Assembly: GCA_004297075.1 (NCBI GenBank)
Contig: SCVK01000396.1
Location: 1-64,000, forward strand
Reading direction: 5' to 3'
DNA from: Chitinophagaceae bacterium
Lineage (GTDB): Bacteria > Bacteroidota > Bacteroidia > Chitinophagales > Chitinophagaceae
DNA length: 64,000 nucleotides
Shown here piece after piece: positions 50,801 to 58,937 of the stretch. Every line of letters starts with the position of its first letter. The stretch's first letter is position 1. The notes under the pieces are model-generated. The model searched no databases, had not been told where the DNA came from, and was given only the letters and a program-made list of their open reading frames with translations. The position numbers and the translations under genes are program-made.

Positions 50801-51366
50801 TTAATCTTTACAGGAATTTCAATATTGATTTTTTCCCAGGCTACCGCGATTTTCCAGTTATTGTCTTTAACGGATTCTACGAAATATTGAAGCCTTTCGG
50901 TGTGCGCATGCTTCTTAGGCTTAACCTTTATTCTGATCACATCCTCTTTTTCGTCATACTCTGTGGCAAGATGTTGCTTCCATTGCTTATTAATAATCAC
51001 TGTCCACTCATTCTTCCCAGGAATGGTGAAAAAAGCATATTTACCCGCCGGAATTATCTTTCCACCTATCATAAGTGGTTTGCCGGTTTCAAGGGTGGTC
51101 GCATCATGCGCACCTGTGACCCATACTTCATCAAAGGGAACCAATCCACCCCATATCACTCTTTTACGAACACCCGGAGAATGATAATTTATTTTGATAC
51201 TGTCGCCATTGATAACACCAACTGCCATTGACTTGATACTTTTTTTTGTCGTGTCTTTTACCAAATTGGGGTTGTAACAAATTTCTTCAATCTTTCTTGT
51301 ATCCTGCGAGAATGACACACATGATACAACAAGAAAAAGATTAATGATAAAGATAATTTTGTGCAT
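50794..51366 (-). CDS. DUF2911 protein
   Basis: A 190-aa exported protein of the DUF2911 family (SPGVRKRVIWGGLVPFDEVW, TGAHDATTLETGKPLMIGGK, PAGKYAFFTIPGKNEWTVII). It has a signal peptide. The family is widespread in Bacteroidota and of unknown function; here it lies between the multicopper oxidase gene (50 bp) and the TlpA gene. Confidence 0.88.
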   Translation of the reverse strand: MHKIIFIINLFLVVSCVSFSQDTRKIEEICYNPNLVKDTTKKSIKSMAVGVINGDSIKINYHSPGVRKRVIWGGLVPFDEVWVTGAHDATTLETGKPLMIGGKIIPAGKYAFFTIPGKNEWTVIINKQWKQHLATEYDEKEDVIRIKVKPKKHAHTERLQYFVESVKDNNWKIAVAWEKINIEIPVKINW

Positions 51367-51416
51367 GTCGTTGTTTTTTAGTTATAGATATCCTACCGTG
51401 TTGAAAATTTCATATT

Positions 51417-54119
51417 TTAATAAGTAAAAGTTAACCCTGCACCCAGTCCCATATCACTATCATAATGGCTGGAAAGCGATATATATTTTGTCAGTATATA
51501 CCTGAATCCGGCTGCATATTCTTTATCAGTATTGATCATCCAGTTAAATCTCAAGCGTGGCGATACAGGAACATCTTCCCGGCTTAACTGTAGCCTCAAT
51601 TTTCCATCTCCATCAATTCTTCCATCGGCGGTTACGAGCATGGGAAGTGTATAGGCAATCCCGGCAACCACCGTTTTTCGATTGTTCTTGTTGCTTGTTT
51701 GGCCAAACCAGGTTTTATCTTCATCGCCAAATATATTCTTCGATCCACCTTCCATTTTGAAGTGATAGTCGAAGCCGATGTAAGGGAACCACCATTGCAT
51801 CCTGCCTAAATAACGTCCGATGTTTGTTTCGCTTTCATAGCCATGCATATCATGAAAACCGAGATGCCACATCGTGCTTACTTTCCATCGTGTCTGCATC
51901 AACATAAATTCTCCGTCGCTGCCATTGCTTTCTATACCGATTCTGCCCATTGGGTGGAACTCCCTGTCATCGGCAAATAACTTTCGTTGTGCCAGTTTGG
52001 GATTGGGTATCTCCGGGTTAGCGGGTTGGTTCTCGTAAGTAAATACCCTTCCCATGCCGCTCATCATGTGGTACAAAATATGGCAATGAAAGAACCAATC
52101 TCCATAAACATTGGCATTAAACTCCAATGTATCCTTCTCCATAGGCATAATGTCGATGATGTTTTTCATAGGCGCATATTCTCCCTGACCGTTTAACAAT
52201 CTGAAATCATGGCCATGCAGGTGCATCGGGTGACGCATCATGCTATTATTATAAAGTATGATCCTAATGTTTTCTCCTTTTTTAATCAATATCTTATCTG
52301 ATTCTGAAACCACTTTGTTGTCGAGACTCCATACATAACGGTTCATATTCCCTGTTAAATTAAACTTCAGTTCTTTAACAGGTGCATCTTTCGGCAGCGA
52401 AGTTTTTGTAGGAGATTTCAACATATTGTAATTAAGCGTAACAATGTCAGGTGTTTCCGCTTCCATGTTCATCCCCTGCATACTATTCTTTTTTATTTCC
52501 TTTTTTGATTTCTCTTCACCTGTTATTTCAGGATACATCACAGTGTTCATATCCATGATCTGGTTTTGCATGAGCATCCCTTCCATTTCAACCAGGTTTC
52601 CTTTCATGTCCATCATATCATTCATCATCTTCATTCCCGCAAAATATTTGGGCCGTTTCATTTTTGTGGCAGCTACTTTTTCTCCTGTGCCCAGCCATAC
52701 GGAGGCAAATTTAGTACGGTCTTCGGGCGTTACTAAAAATTCATAGCTTTTATTTTCAGGAATGGTAACCACTACATCGTAGGTTTCTGAAACAGCTATA
52801 ATTAACCTGTCAACTTCCACAGGTTCAACATCATTGCCGTCGGAGGCTACTACGGCAATTTTTCCGCCCGCGTATGATAACCAGAAATAATCAGAGGCTC
52901 CGCCATTTGCTATTCGTAACCTTACTTTATCACCTGCTTTAAACTGTGGTTGTTCCAGTTGGTTTTTCCCATTTACCAGGAATTGATCATAATACACATC
53001 CGTTAAATCCATTGCGTTCATTCGCTTCCATTCATTGGTAAGTTTGGTTTTAAGCTGACCTTGTTTTATCGCTTCAGTGTAACTTTGCGTACTGCCTTTT
53101 TGTACCGCGAACCAATCCGTAGCAGCATGTAGGCTGCGGTGTACTTCTTTGGGTTTCATGTCAATCCATTCACTGAGTACCAGTGGTATGGTAGGGATGT
53201 CCCATTCCGCCCTTTTGTTCATGATAAACATACCATACATACCGATCTGTTCCTGTAATCCAGTATGGCTGTGATACCAGTGTGTTCCACTTTGAATAAT
53301 CGGGAATTTATACAAGTGTGTTGTGTGGGGTTTGATAGGCATTTGAGTCATATTCGGGACACCATCGTATTGGTTGGGCAGAAAAAGCCCGTGCCAATGC
53401 AATGATGTTTCTTCATTCAATTCGTTGTGTACATATATTTCAGCCGTATCGCCTTCGGTAAATGTCAGTGTCGGCATCGGGATCTGGCCATTTACAGCAA
53501 TGGCCCTTTTTGTTTTCCCTGAAAAATTGACCATTGTATCAGCGATATATAGATCGTAACGAACGGTGCGGGGTGGTATATTATTCGGAATCGTTTTTAT
53601 TTTACCGAGGCTTACTTTTTTCCCCTCCATATTCCCCATGTCGTGATCCATTTTCATTTCCTGCTTTTTAGCCGTTGTATCTTTCTTGTTCATGTCCATG
53701 CCTTTATGAACTTCGCTTTGTAATGTTTGGGTACTATTTTCCTGGTTTTCTACAACCAGTTTCATTCCACACTTAGGACAGTTACCCGGTTTGGCTGAAA
53801 TTATATCAGGATGCATAGGACAGGTATAAGATGCCGTTTCTTGTCCTCCTGCTGGCATGGTATCTTTTGGCATTTGCATAACAGGTTTATCTGTCTTAGG
53901 TTTGACAACCTGTTTTGTTTTTTCCTTAATCAGTTTCATTCCGCATTTAGGACAATTGCCAGGCTTTGCGGCGTGAATTTCAGGATGCATGGGACAGGTA
54001 TAAGTTACCGCCGGTTGCTCTTTGCTTTCTTTTTTACCTATGTCCATTCCCTTCATATCCTGCGCTGAAAGAAATGAATAGGTTACTATCGTAAATACTA
54101 CCAGTATTATTTTTTTCAT
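51417..54119 (-). CDS. Multicopper oxidase fused to HMBD repeats and a CopB-like barrel
   Basis: A 900-aa polyprotein. After the signal peptide come two HMBD units (about residues 40-62 and 99-121), a His/Met-rich linker, and a three-cupredoxin multicopper oxidase (about 190-740) with all copper motifs: SLHWHGLF, GTHWYHSHTGLQEQ, HPMHLHGHDF and WFFHCHILYHMMSGM. The last 150 residues (WWFPYIGFDYHFKMEGGSKN, ending in GLGAGLTFTY) are beta-strand-rich like the CopB outer membrane barrel. This would unite CopA-type periplasmic copper oxidation with a membrane-anchored barrel. It lies in the copper operon. Confidence 0.9.
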   Translation of the reverse strand: MKKIILVVFTIVTYSFLSAQDMKGMDIGKKESKEQPAVTYTCPMHPEIHAAKPGNCPKCGMKLIKEKTKQVVKPKTDKPVMQMPKDTMPAGGQETASYTCPMHPDIISAKPGNCPKCGMKLVVENQENSTQTLQSEVHKGMDMNKKDTTAKKQEMKMDHDMGNMEGKKVSLGKIKTIPNNIPPRTVRYDLYIADTMVNFSGKTKRAIAVNGQIPMPTLTFTEGDTAEIYVHNELNEETSLHWHGLFLPNQYDGVPNMTQMPIKPHTTHLYKFPIIQSGTHWYHSHTGLQEQIGMYGMFIMNKRAEWDIPTIPLVLSEWIDMKPKEVHRSLHAATDWFAVQKGSTQSYTEAIKQGQLKTKLTNEWKRMNAMDLTDVYYDQFLVNGKNQLEQPQFKAGDKVRLRIANGGASDYFWLSYAGGKIAVVASDGNDVEPVEVDRLIIAVSETYDVVVTIPENKSYEFLVTPEDRTKFASVWLGTGEKVAATKMKRPKYFAGMKMMNDMMDMKGNLVEMEGMLMQNQIMDMNTVMYPEITGEEKSKKEIKKNSMQGMNMEAETPDIVTLNYNMLKSPTKTSLPKDAPVKELKFNLTGNMNRYVWSLDNKVVSESDKILIKKGENIRIILYNNSMMRHPMHLHGHDFRLLNGQGEYAPMKNIIDIMPMEKDTLEFNANVYGDWFFHCHILYHMMSGMGRVFTYENQPANPEIPNPKLAQRKLFADDREFHPMGRIGIESNGSDGEFMLMQTRWKVSTMWHLGFHDMHGYESETNIGRYLGRMQWWFPYIGFDYHFKMEGGSKNIFGDEDKTWFGQTSNKNNRKTVVAGIAYTLPMLVTADGRIDGDGKLRLQLSREDVPVSPRLRFNWMINTDKEYAAGFRYILTKYISLSSHYDSDMGLGAGLTFTY

Positions 54120-54162
54120 TTTTATTCTGTTTATTATTTTGTTGCACTTTTCTTGGTGTCAA

Positions 54163-54858
54163 TTAGGATATCGGCAAATAAATTTTAAAATTTTTCAATG
54201 ATTGAAAATCATCCAGATGACCAACCTGTTTTGTCTTGCTATCCAATACATGAACATGCATATTTGTCGTATGATGCGTAAATATGCTATGATGATGATC
54301 TGAGTAAAAACCCAAAAGAATAACGTTGCTGTTTTCAATTTTACCGGAATAGGCAAACTGTTTGTGATTTTCCATTGTGTGGTTTTCGCCTTTCACCCAA
54401 TCAATAATATGATACGCGGCCAGTTTGGGATTTGCTTCAATTTTAAAAACAAATGGAACGGTAGTGTCATATCCATTTTTTTTCGCCGTTGATGCTACTA
54501 CGGCTTCTAATTCAGCATGACTGCTAACATTTGCCTGTACTTCCACTACTTTCCAATTTTCAACATAACTGTAGACAAACATTGCTGCCTTTTGTACCGT
54601 ATTTACTTTATTAGAAATCATTTTCACTATTTTTTCGCTGCTGTATATTTCTCCATTCAAAACAAGTATTTCTCCTTTTAGATCTTCAACAGGCCCTAAT
54701 CCATACAGGTTCTTTTTACTAAACGTATCTAATTGTGCATACGCTTTAAAATCACCCTGCATCATTATGTTTTTCATTGTGCCTGTAATTTTTACTTCAG
54801 GAACAGATACAGTATAAACTGAGGAGACAACAAATACTGTAAGGAATAATTTTATCAT
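54163..54858 (-). CDS. Acetolactate decarboxylase-like protein in the copper operon
   Basis: A 231-aa protein with a signal peptide that is the BudA/AlsD family by its text: YGLGPVEDLKGEILVLNGE and TMENHKQFAYSGKI. The metal-binding His residues of alpha-acetolactate decarboxylase are conserved in spacing: H201-x-H203 (NMHVHVL) and H214 (GHLDD), plus E63. Known members make acetoin from acetolactate in the cytoplasm; this one is exported and lies 1 nt downstream of a copper ATPase, so the metal site may serve a different role. The family assignment is firm, the activity is not. Confidence 0.82.
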   Translation of the reverse strand: MIKLFLTVFVVSSVYTVSVPEVKITGTMKNIMMQGDFKAYAQLDTFSKKNLYGLGPVEDLKGEILVLNGEIYSSEKIVKMISNKVNTVQKAAMFVYSYVENWKVVEVQANVSSHAELEAVVASTAKKNGYDTTVPFVFKIEANPKLAAYHIIDWVKGENHTMENHKQFAYSGKIENSNVILLGFYSDHHHSIFTHHTTNMHVHVLDSKTKQVGHLDDFQSLKNFKIYLPIS

Positions 54859-54859
54859 G

Positions 54860-56977
54860 TTATTTCTCTTTTATTTTTAATATGTTCGCGTTTATTGCAA
54901 CAACAATAGTGCTTACAGTCATCAAAACAGCTCCAGCAGCCGGGCTTAATAAAATCCCCTGTTTGTATAAAACACCAGCGGCAAGGGGCAAGGCAATAAC
55001 ATTATACCCGGTTGCCCAGATTAAATTCTGAATCATCTTTTTATAAGTGGCCTTGCCAAATAAAATCAAATTGACAATATCTTTTGGATTGCTGTTTACC
55101 AAAATAATCCCGGCTGTTTCTGCCGCAATATCACTACCACTGCCAACAGCAATACCAACATCTGCAATAGCTAATGCCGGTGCATCATTCACACCATCAC
55201 CGGTCATGGCAACAAACTCACCCTTGCTTTGCAGTTCTTTAATTTTCTCTAACTTTTGATGCGGCAACACTTCTGCCATAAAACTTTCCATGCCCAAAGC
55301 ATCGCTTACACTTTTGGCTACTCTACTATTGTCGCCGGTAAGCAGAATAGATTTTATTTTATTCTCTTTCAGGATTCTAATTGCTTCTGATGATTCAGGT
55401 CTTATCTCGTCTGACAAAGCGATATACCCGGCGAGTAGGTTATTGACAATTACAAAAACAACCGTTTCGGTATCGTTGACAGTGAAGCCTGGAGGAATAG
55501 ACATATTATTTTCTTTTAAATAGCCCGGACTGACAACCATTATTTTTTTACCTTCTACCACTGCCTCAACTCCTTTGCCCGTTATGGCATTAAAACTATC
55601 TGTCGCAGGAACAGGGATTGACAAGTCTTTTCCCTTTTGCATAATACCAGTCGCGATAGGATGTTCAGATTTTTGTTCCAAGGCAGAGGCCAGGCGGATG
55701 ATTTCATTTTCAGTTATGCCTGTTTGTAAGGAAATAATTTTTGATACTTCAAATTTTCCAACAGTAAGTGTCCCCGTTTTATCAAATACAATCGTGGTTA
55801 TTTTCCGGGCATTTTCAAAAGCAGTTCTGTTTTTAATCAGTAAACCATTTTTTGCAGACAGGGCTGTTGATTTTGCAACCACAAGTGGCACGGCTAATCC
55901 CAATGCATGTGGGCAACAGATGACAATGACCGTTACCATTCTTTCCATAGCAAACGCAAGGGATTGTCCTGTTAGATACCAATATAAAAATGTGGCAATA
56001 CCGGTAACCAAAGCAATAACAGTTAACCACCTTGCAGCGGTATCTGCTAACAATTGTGTTTTTGATTTTGATTTTTGTGCATCGTCTACCAGTCTTATCA
56101 CCTGTGAGAGATAAGAGTCTTTGGCACTGTGGGATACCGTTACTTTAATAGAACCGTTCCCATTGATAGCGCCTGCTATTACTTTATCACCTTTTACTTT
56201 TTGAACAGGCTTGGATTCACCTGTAAGCATGGATTCATTCAAATAACTTTCCCCTTCGAGTATAATTCCATCTGCCGCTACTTTTTCTCCCGGCTTTACA
56301 AGGATAATGTCGTTTTCTTTCAGTGTATCAGTCTTTACATCGTGCACCATTTCCGGCATGACCATATGCGCTTCGGCAGGCATCAATTGAACCAATAGTT
56401 CCAATTCCTTTGATGCACCGGCAATTGATTTCATTTCTATCCAATGACCTAAAAGCATGATGAGTATCAGTGTTGCCAGTTCCCAAAAAAAGTCCATGCC
56501 CTGCAACCCAAACACAATTGCTACACTATAGATGTACGCAACTGTAATGGCAAATCCGATCAAAAACATCATGCCCGGATTTTTTGCTTTTACTTCATCA
56601 ACCAACCCTTTTAAGAATGGCCAGCCACCAAAAAAAAACACAATTGAGGACAATGCGAATAAAACATAAGAAGATCCGGTAAACGCCCAGTTTACACCGA
56701 GGAATTGTTGGATCATCATTGATAACAACATGATCGGCACCGTTAAAAAAAGCACTACATAAAATCGCTTTTTAAAATCAGCGATCATCATAGCATGATG
56801 GTTATGTCCCTCGTGACCCATTGACGGGTTCTTGCCATGTCGGTGTTCCGAACCCGCCTGTTCATTTGTCTTTTGCAGGACCAATACCATACCACAAATT
56901 GGACAGGTTCCCGGCTTATCCTGCACTATCTGTGGGTGCATTGAGCAGGTATATTTTTCTGGATGCTGGTGTTCCAT
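54860..56977 (-). CDS. Copper/silver P1B-type ATPase, CPH type, with N-terminal HMBD
   Basis: A P-type ATPase of about 705 aa. The start at MEHQHPEKYT places an HMBD unit (YTCSMHPQIV...CPICGMVL) and a His-rich segment before the membrane domain. The transport motif is CPH (VICCPHALGLA), which defines the CopB branch exporting Cu(II) or Ag, together with DKTGTLTVG and a GDGVNDAPA hinge. It is the first gene of the operon through the BNR gene. An upstream ATG at 57001 would add eight atypical residues. Confidence 0.93.
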   Translation of the reverse strand: MEHQHPEKYTCSMHPQIVQDKPGTCPICGMVLVLQKTNEQAGSEHRHGKNPSMGHEGHNHHAMMIADFKKRFYVVLFLTVPIMLLSMMIQQFLGVNWAFTGSSYVLFALSSIVFFFGGWPFLKGLVDEVKAKNPGMMFLIGFAITVAYIYSVAIVFGLQGMDFFWELATLILIMLLGHWIEMKSIAGASKELELLVQLMPAEAHMVMPEMVHDVKTDTLKENDIILVKPGEKVAADGIILEGESYLNESMLTGESKPVQKVKGDKVIAGAINGNGSIKVTVSHSAKDSYLSQVIRLVDDAQKSKSKTQLLADTAARWLTVIALVTGIATFLYWYLTGQSLAFAMERMVTVIVICCPHALGLAVPLVVAKSTALSAKNGLLIKNRTAFENARKITTIVFDKTGTLTVGKFEVSKIISLQTGITENEIIRLASALEQKSEHPIATGIMQKGKDLSIPVPATDSFNAITGKGVEAVVEGKKIMVVSPGYLKENNMSIPPGFTVNDTETVVFVIVNNLLAGYIALSDEIRPESSEAIRILKENKIKSILLTGDNSRVAKSVSDALGMESFMAEVLPHQKLEKIKELQSKGEFVAMTGDGVNDAPALAIADVGIAVGSGSDIAAETAGIILVNSNPKDIVNLILFGKATYKKMIQNLIWATGYNVIALPLAAGVLYKQGILLSPAAGAVLMTVSTIVVAINANILKIKEK

Positions 56978-57097
56978 AGGGTTTGATTTTATTTGCAGCA
57001 ATCCTTTTTACGAATAAAAATTGCTTTAAAAAGGTTGATTAACATTTTCCTAATTTTATCCATTACTGATGTAAACTTTATTTTCCTTAATAGAAAC

Positions 57098-57140
57098 AAC
57101 AGCAATGGCTATGAAAATAAATTTTATAGCGATTGCTGTT
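57098..57140 (-). terminator. Hairpin between the copper ATPase operon and DUF3347
   Basis: Arms 57098-57112 and 57126-57140 (AACAGCAATGGCTAT and a one-mismatch complement) with a 13-nt AT-rich loop. It lies after the stop of the minus-strand DUF3347 gene at 57159. Confidence 0.6.
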
Positions 57141-57158
57141 AATGAGAAGATGAAGTTG

Positions 57159-57632
57159 TTACAGGGTGGCCTTCACGCTGCCACAGGTAAGCATTGAACT
57201 ACCGTAATAGGGATTTTTAATTGCTTGTTGGCTACTTAGCCAGGATGATTTTTTCATCGGGCAATATTGCTGGTATACTGGTTCAGCAGACAGTTTTACG
57301 GTCTTAGCCAGGGTAATCATATTGTCGGAAAAGGGAGCAAAATGTTCTCTTTGATGCTTGATGTCTTTGCTTTCAAAAATATGGGTCGCATCATTTAGCA
57401 AAGCTTCCTTGCTGGTCTCAGATACGAGTTTTGAATCAACACTATTGAGCGCTTTTACGAAACCTTCAGCCTTGGCTGAGGCAGTATTTGCATTGCCGCC
57501 AACTAAAGCATCTTTGATATCATAATACAGGGATAATAACTGCGAAGGATCAGATTTGGCATTGGTCTGTCCATAAGAATTGTTCAGGCCTGTCATTGCG
57601 AACAGGGTGGCAATAAATAATATTTTTTTCAT
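57159..57632 (-). CDS. DUF3347 exported copper-locus protein
   Basis: A 157-aa protein with a signal peptide (MKKILFIATLFAMTGLNNSY) and the DUF3347 signature YCPMKKSSWLSSQQAIKNPY followed by GSSMLTCG. The family is typical of copper and silver efflux loci, often at the end of CusB-like adaptors, and is thought to bind metal through the Cys and Met. It has its own unit between two hairpin-bounded gaps. Confidence 0.88.
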   Translation of the reverse strand: MKKILFIATLFAMTGLNNSYGQTNAKSDPSQLLSLYYDIKDALVGGNANTASAKAEGFVKALNSVDSKLVSETSKEALLNDATHIFESKDIKHQREHFAPFSDNMITLAKTVKLSAEPVYQQYCPMKKSSWLSSQQAIKNPYYGSSMLTCGSVKATL

Positions 57633-57706
57633 TTTGTTTAATTTGATGTTATAGAAATCATTACAGGCATAGGCATACCCATGCCTATCTAACGAATTAC
57701 ATCAAA

Positions 57707-58162
57707 TCATATCTGGAAACTCTGGATGGCTATACGGATATCGCGGGGTGGCGGATGAAACTGACAGGCGATATATTCCGGTAAATTGGGTTGAACGATT
57801 TTGAAACTAAGAGACGTTAAAAAATTACCAGGAACAATGTATACAGGCGCACTGGTATTGGTTTTTGCATACTGAAAATTCTTGTCTTCCGTTTGGAGTT
57901 TAACGACCTTTTCTTTGCAACAGTCATCTTTTTTAGAAGTATTGGCTGTTTTAGCATGGTGGTCCTTTACCGCATCTGACTTGTGCACATGCTTTTTACC
58001 ATCCTTGTGTATGTGAACCTTCGCCTCAGCTTCTTTACCATGGTGGGGCGTGTTAAATCCCATTTTCAATCCTACAGAGCAGGCAAATCCAACAAGTGTA
58101 TTCAGGGAGAATACCATCAGCAAAAACGCTGCCTTTATTTGTATGGATCTATTTCCTTTCAT
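57707..58162 (-). CDS. His-rich exported protein, HYC_CC_PP-like
   Basis: A 151-aa protein with a signal peptide, His clusters (HIHKDGKKHVHKSD, DHHAK), a CC pair (KDDCCKEKV) and a PPP near the end (FHPPPRDIRIAIQSFQI). The arrangement matches the same small Bacteroidota family as the gene at 48569, with the HYC element lost or degenerate (FACSVGLK). Likely periplasmic copper binding. It is divergent from the AraC-type regulator gene. Confidence 0.75.
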   Translation of the reverse strand: MKGNRSIQIKAAFLLMVFSLNTLVGFACSVGLKMGFNTPHHGKEAEAKVHIHKDGKKHVHKSDAVKDHHAKTANTSKKDDCCKEKVVKLQTEDKNFQYAKTNTSAPVYIVPGNFLTSLSFKIVQPNLPEYIACQFHPPPRDIRIAIQSFQI

Positions 58163-58288
58163 ATTCTTTCACAAAACTAACACAGGGGTATTTTCATAAA
58201 GTTATACAATTTCCATAAATTATTATATTTTAACCTGTTTTGCCGGGTACGTAGTAAACACTATACCCACACTTAATATCTTTGCCTT

Positions 58289-58849
58289 ATGAAGATCTAT
58301 ATCAAAAATATGGTTTGCGACAGGTGTGTGATGGCAGTGCGCAGGCAGTTAGAAGACCTTCATATTGGTTACAACCAGATCCAGTTAGGCGAGGTTGAAC
58401 TAGCACAGGATATAAAGGATGATCTTTTGTCGGTTTTGGGTTCCTCTCTGGAAAAGATAGGTTTTGAACTGCTTGATGACCGGAAAGCCAAAATTGTTGA
58501 AAAGATCAAGAATACCATCATTCACCTGGTTCATTATGAAGCGGAAGAATTGAACCTGAAATTTTCAGCCTTTCTCGCTGATAAGCTTAAACTGGAATAT
58601 CACTATTTATCCTCTTTGTTTTCTTCTATTGAGGGTATTACCATTGAGAAGTATATCATTCTGCAACGGATTGAGAAAGCAAAAGAGCTGCTGCTGTATG
58701 ATGAACTTACTTTAAGTGAAATTGCCGACCGCCTGGGATATAGCAGTGTACAACATCTTTCACAGCAGTTTAAAAAAACAACCGGGTTGACTCCTTCACA
58801 TTTCAAACAGCTAAGAGAGAATAAAAGAAAACCTATCGACAAGGTGTAA
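58289..58849 (+). CDS. AraC-type regulator with an HMA-like metal-sensing N-terminus
   Basis: A 186-aa protein. The N-terminus (IYIKNMVCDRCVMAVRRQLE) resembles an HMA fold with C10-x2-C13, the site that binds Cu(I) in chaperones. The C-terminal part is an AraC double HTH (SSIEGITIEKYIILQRIEKA, LSEIADRLGYSSVQHLSQQF, FKKTTGLTPSHF). It probably senses copper directly and controls the adjacent CopA gene and the divergent DUF/HYC genes. An imperfect GGGTA/TACCC repeat at 58245-58268 precedes it. Confidence 0.88.
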   Translation: MKIYIKNMVCDRCVMAVRRQLEDLHIGYNQIQLGEVELAQDIKDDLLSVLGSSLEKIGFELLDDRKAKIVEKIKNTIIHLVHYEAEELNLKFSAFLADKLKLEYHYLSSLFSSIEGITIEKYIILQRIEKAKELLLYDELTLSEIADRLGYSSVQHLSQQFKKTTGLTPSHFKQLRENKRKPIDKV

Positions 58850-58937
58850 TTACTATCATACAATCCTATACATCTTGGTATTAATTCTGTAACAATACAA
58901 TTATCTGCCTGCATGAGCTTTGCACAAAACAAAGATT

